64,000 bases of DNA. It comes from TMED109 sp002171375 (GTDB lineage Bacteria > Pseudomonadota > Alphaproteobacteria > TMED109). The notes beneath the pieces are model-generated. The model did no database searches, had not been told where the DNA came from, and was given only the letters and a program-made list of their open reading frames with translations. The translations under genes were made by a program, and so were the position numbers. The stretch is taken from positions 62,001 through 126,000 of the forward strand of contig CBFHON010000006.1 of NCBI GenBank assembly GCA_965657505.1. The letters are read 5' to 3'. Within the stretch, counting starts at the first letter, position 1, and each line of letters begins with the position of its first letter. Below are positions 25,888-34,139 of this stretch, in pieces.

Positions 25888-27231
25888 TTATTTAACTGGC
25901 CTAGATGCAGCATTCCAATAATGTTCAAGATTTTTAATAAGTGCATCACTAAAATGACAGTAGGCTTGATCATGGCAATATGCACTCATATATTTTCTAA
26001 AGGTATCTAGTGGTTCTTGACCAATTCTAAATGCTCTCCTGTTACTTGCTGAACCAACTACACCTGAATTAGTATAAGCATCTATAGTTTTTAATAATTT
26101 TTCATCCATAGTTCCCTTTTCAATTATTTCATCGCAAATTAATTTTCCTTCTGTACTATCCGAATGAATGGTCAAGCCATTTTGAATAGCTTGTCTTGCT
26201 ATCCTATCTCCAGTAAATCTCCATAATCTTAAATTTGCCATACCAGGAATAATTCCTTCTTTTCTGGCTGGAAGGGTCATATAACTTCCTTTTTCTGCAA
26301 TAATATGGTCCATAACTAATAAGTATTGACAACCTCCCCCAATTGCAAATGTATCTAGAGTTGCAATCCAAGGTTTTTCTTGTAATGGGAATAAAGATTC
26401 TTCTGGTCCATAATACTTAGAAGCGAGTCCTCTAAATACTTTATTAACCGCACCCATATCTCTTTTTATATACCAAAGAAAAGATATTTGCCCTTGGTAT
26501 AAATGAGTTAGATTAATTCCAGCGCCAAAAGTTCTGAGGCCTTTATATTTAGCGTGTCGAACTGTTTCGCCCCTTAAAACTGCAATATCACTATTTTTAT
26601 CTAATAAAGCTAGATCAATGGCTGCTTCTAGGGGTATTAAAGTTCTTTCATCTTCTGCGTTTAAATATTCTCCATTTTCCAGAGTAACTATCACATGTTT
26701 GCCAAATTTTTCAACACTAGCTCCGTCAAATTGAACTTTATTAGTTTTTGTAAACTCCTCTTCTTTCTCTAGAGCTAATTCAGTTGGCAATAACATAGAA
26801 TGACATAGATGATTTCCTTCTAATTTATTTGAGAGAACAGAAGATAAAAATAGACCTTGGTCAGTTTCGATCCCTTCTTTATCTTTAAGAAACTTTTTAT
26901 TTTCTCTTTGTAGTTCGGCTTTTGTGGGAGTTAAATAAGGGACAATTTTATTAGCTGTTGAAACTAATTCATCAATTTTTATAAATTTATTTCTATTATT
27001 AGTGATCTTATTATAAATATTTGCAGAATAGTTCTGTAAAAATATTTTTTTTGTTATTTCAATGATGCCTCTTATTTCTTTTTTATTAGAATTTTCTTTT
27101 GTGCAATTTTTCCAGAAATTAGAATAAATTATTTTGTCTTTCTCAAAGTCATTAGAAATTCTTGCGTCAAAATCATTTATTAATTTATTGTTTAATTTAC
27201 TCAAATGATCTTTATAAAGCTTGGAATTCAT
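25888..27231 (-). CDS. DpgC-like crotonase-fold dioxygenase (cofactor-free oxygenase homologue)
   Basis: Protein of 447 residues with a helical N-terminal domain (about 1-165) and a crotonase-fold C-terminal domain. From recalled family sequences it matches DpgC, the cofactor-independent (3,5-dihydroxyphenyl)acetyl-CoA dioxygenase of glycopeptide antibiotic producers, rather than ordinary enoyl-CoA hydratases. Matching segments are GNHLCHSMLLPT (139-150), LNAEDERT (190-197), AIDLALLD, KYKGLRTFGAGINLTHLYQG and DTFAIGGGCQYLLVMDHI with PARKEGIIPGMANLRL. No DpgA, DpgB or DpgD gene is nearby, so the native substrate is probably another aryl- or acyl-CoA. AAGGA precedes the ATG. It lies between iminopeptidase and cobB genes on the same strand. 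Confidence 0.8.
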   Translation of the reverse strand: MNSKLYKDHLSKLNNKLINDFDARISNDFEKDKIIYSNFWKNCTKENSNKKEIRGIIEITKKIFLQNYSANIYNKITNNRNKFIKIDELVSTANKIVPYLTPTKAELQRENKKFLKDKEGIETDQGLFLSSVLSNKLEGNHLCHSMLLPTELALEKEEEFTKTNKVQFDGASVEKFGKHVIVTLENGEYLNAEDERTLIPLEAAIDLALLDKNSDIAVLRGETVRHAKYKGLRTFGAGINLTHLYQGQISFLWYIKRDMGAVNKVFRGLASKYYGPEESLFPLQEKPWIATLDTFAIGGGCQYLLVMDHIIAEKGSYMTLPARKEGIIPGMANLRLWRFTGDRIARQAIQNGLTIHSDSTEGKLICDEIIEKGTMDEKLLKTIDAYTNSGVVGSASNRRAFRIGQEPLDTFRKYMSAYCHDQAYCHFSDALIKNLEHYWNAASRPVK

Positions 27232-27275
27232 AAATTTTTCCTTAGTTATTAGTTTATTTATTAATTTTAAATTTA

Positions 27276-28220
27276 TTATAATATTTTTTTTATTTGTTCT
27301 GTAGATTCAATAAGTGCTTTTTGAATATTTGGCTCTAATGAACTATGTCCTGCTTTTTCAATAATCTTTAATGTTGCTTTTGGCCAAGCATTTGCTAAAG
27401 AATAGGCGCTTTCTATTGGACAAATAGCATCGTATCTTCCCTGTATAATAAATCCTTTAATATCTTTTATATTATTTATATTTTTTAATAACTGTCCTTC
27501 TTCTAGAAATAAATTATTGATAAAGTAATGGGCTTCAATTCTTGCTAAGTTTAAAGCCATTTGTGTATCTAAAAATTCTTCAGATACTGATGCATTAGGC
27601 ATAAATGTCGAACAGTTTGCTTCATATCTAGCCCAGGAAATAGCTGCTGCTTCATTTATTTTAGAGTCTTCACTAATTAATCTTTTATAATAAGAGGCTA
27701 ATAAATTTTCTCTTTCTTCATTTGGTAAAAAAGAACTAAATCTATTCCAATAATCAGGAAATATATTTCTAATGCCTTTTAGAAACCATTCTATTTCTTT
27801 TTCTCTGCAAAGAAATATTCCTCTTAAAATCATACTTATTACATTTTTTGGATATTCTTGAGAGTATGCTAGAGATAATGAAGAGCCCCAACTACCTCCA
27901 AAAACAAGCCATTGATCTACCTTTAAAAATATTCTTAACTTTTCAATATCTTCAATTAAATCTTGAGTAGTATTATTTTGAATACAAGCTGATGGTGTTG
28001 ATCTACCCGAACCTCTTTGATCAAAGATTATTATATTATAAAAACTTGGATCAAAAAATCTTCTAAGAGATATATTGCCGCCCGCACCTGGCCCGCCATG
28101 TAAAACTAAAATTGGCACACCTTTACTATTTCCGACTTTTTCCCAGTATATTTTATGTATGTTATTTACTTCTAATAAACCAAATTCATAAGGTTCAATT
28201 TGAGGAAAAAGCTCTGCCAT
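27276..28220 (-). CDS. pip: Proline iminopeptidase (alpha/beta hydrolase)
   Basis: Releases N-terminal proline from peptides. The 314 residues show the S33 family pattern: LHGGPGAGGNISLRRFFDP for the oxyanion hole, IIFDQRGSGRSTPSA, the nucleophile Ser 110 in FGGSWGSSLSLAY, the cap domain, the Asp in GRYDAICPIESAY and His 292 in AGHSSLEP. It is slightly diverged from the E. coli/Xanthomonas type at the cap. It is the first gene of the minus-strand run pip-DpgC-like-cobB and divergent from the helicase with a 96-bp gap. Confidence 0.9.
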   Translation of the reverse strand: MAELFPQIEPYEFGLLEVNNIHKIYWEKVGNSKGVPILVLHGGPGAGGNISLRRFFDPSFYNIIIFDQRGSGRSTPSACIQNNTTQDLIEDIEKLRIFLKVDQWLVFGGSWGSSLSLAYSQEYPKNVISMILRGIFLCREKEIEWFLKGIRNIFPDYWNRFSSFLPNEERENLLASYYKRLISEDSKINEAAAISWARYEANCSTFMPNASVSEEFLDTQMALNLARIEAHYFINNLFLEEGQLLKNINNIKDIKGFIIQGRYDAICPIESAYSLANAWPKATLKIIEKAGHSSLEPNIQKALIESTEQIKKIL

Positions 28221-28316
28221 TTAATTCCTTAAAAAATTATATAAAAATAATTTAGTTTATTTGTTATATTATTACTACATATTGTTAATATATTTAGTAA
28301 TAATGGGTCTCATTAA

Positions 28317-30836
28317 ATGTTAAACTATAATATAAATTCTAATAGCTATGAACGCTCTGATAAATTTCAAGATAATTTAATTGCAGTACTAGGGCCAACT
28401 AATACTGGTAAAACTCATTTTGCAATTGAAAGAATGCTACAGTTCACCTCTGGAATAATTGGATGCCCTTTGAGACTGCTAGCTAGAGAGGTTTATGATA
28501 AATTAGTTAATAAAAAAGGTTTATTAAATGTAGCTTTAATTACAGGTGAAGAAAGAATTGTTCCGGACACTGCTAAATATTTCATTTGTACAGTGGAAGC
28601 AATGCCAAGAAATTTAAATGTAGATTTTGTTGCTATAGACGAAATCCAACTTTGTTCACATAATGATAGAGGTCATATATTCACAGATAAAATTTTAAAT
28701 CATAGGGGTAAACAAGAAACTATGTTTCTTGGATCAGATAGTTTAGAGGTTTTATTAAAACATATATACCCTAATATTTTTATAAAAAAAATGAAGAGGT
28801 TTTCCTCTCTTCAATATATAGGAAAAACTAAATTAACTAGGATGCCAAGGAGATCTGCTATTGTATCTTTTTCAATTAATGATGTTTATGAAATTGCAGA
28901 ATTAGTAAAAAGAAAACATGGAGGTACTGCAGTTGTGTTAGGAGCATTAAGTCCTAAAACTAGAAACGCTCAAGTAGATTTATATGAATCTGGAGAGGTT
29001 GATTATCTTGTTGCAACTGATGCAATAGGTATGGGTTTAAATATGGATATTAATCATATATCCTTTGCAAAAGTTAACAAATTTGATGGAAGGTCTACAA
29101 GGCCTTTAAGTATTTCTGAAATGGCTCAAATAGCAGGTAGGGCAGGAAGATATAAAAGAGATGGTTCTTTTGGAGTAACTGCCAAGTGTGAAGAGTTTAC
29201 ACCAAATATAATAAACTCTATAGAAAATCATATTTTTCCGAGTGCCAATAGGATGATTTGGAGAAATAGTGACTTGGATTTTTCTTCTTTAAAGCCATTA
29301 TTAAGAAGTTTAAGTCAAATGCCAGATAAGCCTTATTTAATTATGAGTCCAGAAGCTGATGATGAAAAGCTATTAAAAGCTATATCAAAAAAAGAGTTTA
29401 TTATTAATAAGTTATGTAGCGAGATAGAAGTAAAGTTATTATGGGAAATTTGTTCTATTCCTGACTACAGTAAAAATTTTGATGATTCTCACGCAGAACT
29501 TTTAGAGCAGATATATCTTTTCTTATTAGATAAGGGAGAGATACCTGAAAATTGGGTGAATAAGAAATTAGATAAACTTAATAATATAAAAGGAGAACTA
29601 GATCTTTTGGGAACTAGATTAGCAAATGTAAGAACATGGAATTATATTTCAAACCAAAAGGAATGGATTAATACTAAAAGTGAACTAGCAATTAGAGCCA
29701 GGTATATAGAGAATAGATTATCAGATGCATTACATGAAGGATTGATTGAAAGATTTGTTGATTATAAAATGGCAAAATTTTCAAAAAATTTAGGGGTAGA
29801 CAATGAACTTATTTCAAGTGTTTCCAAAGATAATTCAGTTTTAGTTGAAGGGCACTTTATTGGTAGGCTTGAGGGCTTCAGTTTTATTAATGAAGTATCT
29901 AATAACCCTGAAGATAAAAAAGAGGTTTTAAAAATTGTTAGAAGAACTTTGAATAAAGAGCTTAAAAAAAGAGTAGAGGACCTTCAAAGGTGTCAGGACT
30001 ATGAATTAAGTTTTGATAAAGAAATGAGTATTTTTTGGAAAAAAAATCTATTGGCTAAATTAATTAAAGGTTCTTCAGTTACTAATCCTAAAATAATTCT
30101 TGCTAACTTTATTTTGTTAGATGATCTTGACAAAAAAAATGTTAAAAAAAGATTATCTCAGTTTCTCAAAAAATTTATTTCTGATTTTTTATATCCTTTA
30201 AATTTATTACATTCAAAATTTAAAGAAGGAGCAATTAGCGGAATAGTTTATCAGCTAAATGAATCCTTAGGAGCAATTAATCTATCTAAAGATAAAAAAT
30301 TCACTAATCAATTAATTGAAAAGCATAAAAGCTCTCTTTTAAATTCTGGTATAAAAATTGGAGAGTTATTTATATGGGTTCCTGGGCTATTCAAAAATAA
30401 ACAAAGAGAGTTTTTTTGGAATTTAAAGCAAATATATTATGAAATTGAAAATAGAACTGATTATCCTGATTATAAAAGTATAATTAGTAAGCACAAAGCT
30501 CCTAAAGTAATATTATATTCTAGTGAATTTATATTAATTGGAGAGAATTTTTATAATGTAAAGTTGATAGAAAGAATAATTAAAAAGATTAGAGATACCA
30601 CAAAGCATAAAAAGTTATTTTTCTCATACAAAAAAAATATTAGTTATTTTAATAAAAATTTTGGTTTATCTTATTCACAATTAAAAGACATATTGCATAA
30701 ATTAAATTTCAAAAAAGATAAAGAAAATCCAGTTAAGTATGTTTTAAAAGAGAATAATATTAAAATTAATAATTATATTAAGTCAGAAAGAAAAAATTCT
30801 CCTTTCGCAATTTTAAAAAAATTATCAATTAATTAA
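28317..30836 (+). CDS. Suv3-like DExH/D RNA helicase
   Basis: Superfamily 2 helicase of 839 residues like mitochondrial Suv3 and its alphaproteobacterial homologues. Walker A is GPTNTGKT (26-33), followed by CPLRLLAREVYDKL, ITGEERI and the DEIQ box (108-111) with a following GHIFTDKIL. Motifs V-VI appear as ATDAIGMGLNMDI and EMAQIAGRAGRYKRDG. The C-terminal 400 residues are lysine-rich and little conserved. Suv3 degrades and unwinds RNA with PNPase in mitochondria; a similar role here is inferred. The gene begins the run helicase-TerB-fdxA-carD-pseudophosphatase, with 91 bp before the TerB gene. Confidence 0.9.
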   Translation: MLNYNINSNSYERSDKFQDNLIAVLGPTNTGKTHFAIERMLQFTSGIIGCPLRLLAREVYDKLVNKKGLLNVALITGEERIVPDTAKYFICTVEAMPRNLNVDFVAIDEIQLCSHNDRGHIFTDKILNHRGKQETMFLGSDSLEVLLKHIYPNIFIKKMKRFSSLQYIGKTKLTRMPRRSAIVSFSINDVYEIAELVKRKHGGTAVVLGALSPKTRNAQVDLYESGEVDYLVATDAIGMGLNMDINHISFAKVNKFDGRSTRPLSISEMAQIAGRAGRYKRDGSFGVTAKCEEFTPNIINSIENHIFPSANRMIWRNSDLDFSSLKPLLRSLSQMPDKPYLIMSPEADDEKLLKAISKKEFIINKLCSEIEVKLLWEICSIPDYSKNFDDSHAELLEQIYLFLLDKGEIPENWVNKKLDKLNNIKGELDLLGTRLANVRTWNYISNQKEWINTKSELAIRARYIENRLSDALHEGLIERFVDYKMAKFSKNLGVDNELISSVSKDNSVLVEGHFIGRLEGFSFINEVSNNPEDKKEVLKIVRRTLNKELKKRVEDLQRCQDYELSFDKEMSIFWKKNLLAKLIKGSSVTNPKIILANFILLDDLDKKNVKKRLSQFLKKFISDFLYPLNLLHSKFKEGAISGIVYQLNESLGAINLSKDKKFTNQLIEKHKSSLLNSGIKIGELFIWVPGLFKNKQREFFWNLKQIYYEIENRTDYPDYKSIISKHKAPKVILYSSEFILIGENFYNVKLIERIIKKIRDTTKHKKLFFSYKKNISYFNKNFGLSYSQLKDILHKLNFKKDKENPVKYVLKENNIKINNYIKSERKNSPFAILKKLSIN

Positions 30837-30927
30837 ATTGCTATCTAGATAAATTATTTATTTTATGCTACTAGGCTCTTTATAAAGTACTTTTTTTTGA
30901 TTTTATTTATTAAATAGGGACTATATT

Positions 30928-31377
30928 ATGTTTACTTCTTTTAAAAATATTTTTAAAAATACAAATGTTAAAGTTGAAAGTCCTAATGATGAATATAAAG
31001 TAGCCTGTACTGCGCTTTTATGTGAAGCGGCATCTATGGATGGCGTATTTGATGAAAACGAAAAAAAATTAATTTTAGTTTTAATTCAAAAACAATTTAA
31101 TGTAGACGCAAGTGAAGCAAACAAGATCTATAATGAAGGAAAAAATTTAGCAGAAAACTCCTCTCAATTATATGGTTTTACTAGGATAATAAAAGAGTCT
31201 TGGGAGATTGAAAAAAGAATTACTTTGCTTGAGATGTTATGGGAATTGGCATATGTTGACGGTGAATTGGATGCTGCTGAAGATATGCTTATTAGAAGAA
31301 TTGCAGGTCTTATTCATGTAGAAGATAGAGATCGAATTGAAGCAAAACAAAAAGTGTTAAATAAAATAAATAATTGA
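30928..31377 (+). CDS. TerB-domain protein
   Basis: Soluble, all-helical protein of 149 residues with two TerB-type acidic repeats: CEAASMDGVFDENEKK and LWELAYVDGELDAAEDMLIRR. TerB domains are metal-associated helical modules first seen in tellurite resistance, but most family members have no known connection to it. In many alphaproteobacteria an S4-domain protein sits between the Suv3-like helicase and fdxA; here that place is taken by this gene. The ATG is preceded by AGGGA. fdxA starts 14 bp downstream. Confidence 0.85.
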   Translation: MFTSFKNIFKNTNVKVESPNDEYKVACTALLCEAASMDGVFDENEKKLILVLIQKQFNVDASEANKIYNEGKNLAENSSQLYGFTRIIKESWEIEKRITLLEMLWELAYVDGELDAAEDMLIRRIAGLIHVEDRDRIEAKQKVLNKINN

Positions 31378-31391
31378 AATGAGGTATATTA

Positions 31392-31724
31392 ATGACTTAT
31401 GTAGTGACTGAGGATTGCATAAAATGTAAATTCACTGATTGTGTAGAGGTATGTCCAGTAGATTGCTTTTATGAAGGTGAAAATATGTTAGTTATAAATC
31501 CAGATGAATGTATAGATTGTGGAGTTTGTGAGCCTGAATGTCCTGCAGAAGCTATTCTACCAGACTCAGACTCTGGTGCTGAAAAATGGATTGATTTAAA
31601 TGCGACTCAATCAAATATTTGGCCTAACCTTACAGAAAAGAAAGAGCAATCTAGTGATGCAGAAGAATACCAAGGTGTAGAAAATAAATTTGAAAAGTTT
31701 TATTCTGATAAACCAGGTGAGTAA
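31392..31724 (+). CDS. fdxA: 7Fe ferredoxin (FdxA type)
   Basis: Electron carrier of 110 residues with one [3Fe-4S] and one [4Fe-4S] cluster, like Azotobacter ferredoxin I. The nine cysteines are at 9, 12, 17, 21, 25, 40, 43, 46 and 50, in EDCIKCKFTDCVEVCPVDC and DECIDCGVCEPECP. By family analogy Cys 9, 17 and 50 bind the 3Fe cluster and Cys 21, 40, 43 and 46 the 4Fe cluster. An acidic tail follows. The fdxA-carD neighbourhood is conserved in alphaproteobacteria. Confidence 0.96.
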   Translation: MTYVVTEDCIKCKFTDCVEVCPVDCFYEGENMLVINPDECIDCGVCEPECPAEAILPDSDSGAEKWIDLNATQSNIWPNLTEKKEQSSDAEEYQGVENKFEKFYSDKPGE

Positions 31725-31748
31725 CTTAATTAAATATTAGAGGAAGTA

Positions 31749-32252
31749 ATGGATAAGGTTGAAGAAAAATTTAAAGTTGGTGATTGGTTAATATATCCTA
31801 AGCATGGCTTAGGAAAAGCTATAGATTATGAAGTGCAAACTATTCTAAAAAGTAAAATTGAGTTTTTAGTAGTATTTTTTGAGCAAGAAAGAATGACTTT
31901 AAGAATTCCAATTGATAAATTAAATGAATTAGGTTTAAGAGCAATTTCTGATAAAGAAGAGATGAAAAATGCATTGAATGCTTTAAAAGGAAAAGCGCGT
32001 ATTAGAAAAACAATGTGGGCTAAAAGAGAAAAAGATTATAAAGATAAATTAAATAAAGGAGACCCAACTTCAGTTGCAGAAGTTTTAAGAGATTTATTTA
32101 GAGGAGAAGGAGATCCAGAGCAGTCATATAGTGAAAGACAATTATACGAAATGGCATTAGATCGTTTTGCTCGTGAAATGGTAGCTGTACATGATATAGC
32201 CATAGAAGATGCTATAAAAAAAACTGAAGAAAACCTTAAGGCTAATATATAA
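31749..32252 (+). CDS. carD: CarD-family transcriptional regulator
   Basis: RNA polymerase-binding regulator of 167 residues. The N-terminal Tudor-like RNA polymerase interaction domain is seen in KVGDWLIYPKHGLGKAID and IPIDKLNELGLR. The C-terminal helical DNA-contacting part has KAKGK-like basic sequence and DLFRGEGDPEQSYSERQLYEMALDR compressed near the end (key residues R, E, Y, E, R, Q, Y). In known cases CarD stabilises the open promoter complex, often at rRNA and stress genes. GAGGAAG lies about 6 bp before the ATG. Confidence 0.95.
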   Translation: MDKVEEKFKVGDWLIYPKHGLGKAIDYEVQTILKSKIEFLVVFFEQERMTLRIPIDKLNELGLRAISDKEEMKNALNALKGKARIRKTMWAKREKDYKDKLNKGDPTSVAEVLRDLFRGEGDPEQSYSERQLYEMALDRFAREMVAVHDIAIEDAIKKTEENLKANI

Positions 32253-32268
32253 ATGAAAGAGGCTCTCT

Positions 32269-33117
32269 ATGGGCAATTATGATTTAAAAGCTCATACTGA
32301 TTATGAAAAAAAAATATATAACAGCAATATTAGAAATCATAATTTAGGTTCTTTTGAACGGGTCTGGGCTATTGGGGCCGTTAATGGAAAAGCGGAACTT
32401 TTTCAAAGTATATGCAATCAAATTATAGAAAAGTCTAATTTAAATGATAGGTTAGTATTTACAGGAAATTTAATAGGTAGAAATAATAATAAAATTAATG
32501 AATCTAAAAAAGTTATTGATATTGCCTTAAAATTGAGAGCAATTTTTATGACTAATAGTTCATTTGATATAGGAGATATTGTTTTTTTAAGAGGGTGTTA
32601 TGAAGAGTTATTAGATAAGTCTAGAGAGCTTCATATGTCTCCTAATCCCCTGGAATTAGTTGATTGGATGTATAGTAGAGGTTTAGATGAAATTTTAGAA
32701 TCATATAATATTTCATCATCTTTATTACATCATGCGGCCAGAGATGGCGCTTCTGCACTATCTAGGGCATCTGTCGAGATAAATTTAGCAATAGATAATA
32801 ACCCGGGTCATATTAAATATATGACTTCATTAAAACGTCTAGCTTATAATGATGAAAAGAATCTTTTATTTGTTTCAGCAGGATTAGCTAGAAACAAATC
32901 TTTAGAAGAACAGGGCGATGAACTTTGGTGGGGAGGTGGTTTTGCAAATTTAGACCAACCATATAATGATCTATCAAGGTTGATAAGAGGGTATGATCCA
33001 AAAAGGGGAGGATTAGCTTCTGGAAAATTTTGTGTTACTCTTGATGGTGGGGAAGACCAAGTTTTTGCTGCTCTTTTTAATAAAGAGGGAATGTTGCTAG
33101 AGACAATACAGAGTTAA
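32269..33117 (+). CDS. PPP-fold metallophosphoesterase homologue lacking metal ligands (pseudophosphatase)
   Basis: Protein of 282 residues that follows the serine/threonine-phosphatase (PPP) layout but has lost the catalytic positions. Where active enzymes have GDxHG it has GAVNG (36-40); GDxxDRG is replaced by GNLIGRN (66-72), GNHE by GCYE (109-112), the HAG of the late strand by SAG (203-205), and the GHT region by GYD (241-243). Surrounding structure-forming residues are preserved (ERVWAIG, RLVFTG, DIVFLRG, LLFVSAGL, SLEEQGDELWWG). A binding or scaffolding role is more likely than catalysis. It lies 16 bp after carD and overlaps the rpoH 3' end by 4 bp. The family has not been named from sequence alone. 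Confidence 0.72.
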   Translation: MGNYDLKAHTDYEKKIYNSNIRNHNLGSFERVWAIGAVNGKAELFQSICNQIIEKSNLNDRLVFTGNLIGRNNNKINESKKVIDIALKLRAIFMTNSSFDIGDIVFLRGCYEELLDKSRELHMSPNPLELVDWMYSRGLDEILESYNISSSLLHHAARDGASALSRASVEINLAIDNNPGHIKYMTSLKRLAYNDEKNLLFVSAGLARNKSLEEQGDELWWGGGFANLDQPYNDLSRLIRGYDPKRGGLASGKFCVTLDGGEDQVFAALFNKEGMLLETIQS

Positions 33118-34001
33118 CCAGAGAAGCTACATAAATTAATATTCTTGCTTTTATTTTCTTTTTCTAATACTAGATTTTTTATTCTTAACTTTAGTTTACT
33201 AATAGCTGAGGCTTCTATTTGTCTTACTCTTTCTTTACTAATTTTAAGATCCTTACCAATATTTTCTAATGTTAGAGGAGTTTCACATATATGACGGGAG
33301 TTTATAATTATTTTTTCTCTTTCATTGAGAGAGGATAAGGCTTGGGTAAGCCATTCTTTCTTTTTAGTTTTTTCATCATTTTTGATAAAAGCATCTTCTG
33401 GAGATTCTTGCTTATTATCAACTAAAAAACTTTGCCATTCCTCTACAGTATCGGATGTTAACGGAGCATTTAAAGAAGCATCTTTCATAAGAATATGATT
33501 TTCTCTATCAGAAATAAATTTTTCTTTCACTCCTAATAGATTAGCCATTTTTTTTCTTTCTTTATGACTTATTACTCCGTTAACTTTAAACCTTCTTAAA
33601 TTAAAGAATAATGATTTTTGAGCTGAACTTGAACCGGTTTTTACTATTGACCAGTTTTTTAGAACATATTCTTGTATTGTAGCTTTAACCCACCATCTAG
33701 AATAAGTTGAGAACCTTAATTCTCTTGAAGGGTCAAATTTATCTAAAGCAAGCAGTAAACCTATATGACCTTCTTGCAACAAATCATTAAATGGTAATCC
33801 ATAATGTTTAAATTGCGATGCAATTCTTATAACTAATTTACTATAAGAAAGTATTATTTTTTCTAAAGCTTTTGGATCTTTGTTGTCTTTCCATAATTTG
33901 GTAAGGGACTGTTCCTGATCCTTGGATAATAAGGGGGAATTCATAGATTTTGACAAAAAATTGTTATTAAATCCGGATGTATTTTTATATTTTTCTACCA
34001 T
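33114..34001 (-). CDS. rpoH: RNA polymerase sigma-32 factor (heat shock)
   Basis: Alternative sigma factor of 295 residues. Region 2 is clear: LVIRIASQFKHYGLPFNDLLQEGHIGLL (start and end residues L and L), followed by FSTYSRWWVKATIQEYVL, which is RpoH-like. The RpoH-type linker is seen in SSSAQKSLFFNLRR. Region 4 has LNEREKIIINSRHI, then LTLENIGKDLKISKERVRQIEASAI. It is convergent with the pseudophosphatase gene and divergent from the PaaK-like gene. Only one sigma-32 gene is present in the window. The GAGG before its ATG is the probable ribosome-binding site. Confidence 0.93.
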   Translation of the reverse strand: MVEKYKNTSGFNNNFLSKSMNSPLLSKDQEQSLTKLWKDNKDPKALEKIILSYSKLVIRIASQFKHYGLPFNDLLQEGHIGLLLALDKFDPSRELRFSTYSRWWVKATIQEYVLKNWSIVKTGSSSAQKSLFFNLRRFKVNGVISHKERKKMANLLGVKEKFISDRENHILMKDASLNAPLTSDTVEEWQSFLVDNKQESPEDAFIKNDEKTKKKEWLTQALSSLNEREKIIINSRHICETPLTLENIGKDLKISKERVRQIEASAISKLKLRIKNLVLEKENKSKNINLCSFSG

Positions 34002-34139
34002 ACAAACCTCAAATAAATTGTTTATAAAGTGTACGTACTGAAATCTATTATAGATGTATGGTTTTATAGATGTTATATATTATCATATATATACATATAT
34101 TTATGATGCTTAAAGTGATAAATAGACTGGAATTTTATT

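Noticed and set aside
30869..30900. Possible terminator after the helicase gene (CTTTATAAAG followed by a T-run)
   Set aside because: The stem is only five AT-rich base pairs and the next gene is in the same direction.
34030..34110. Promoter-like TATAAT and TATGAT hexamers between rpoH and the PaaK-like gene
   Set aside because: No acceptable -35 sequences were found at 16-18 bp, and such hexamers are frequent by chance in this AT-rich DNA.
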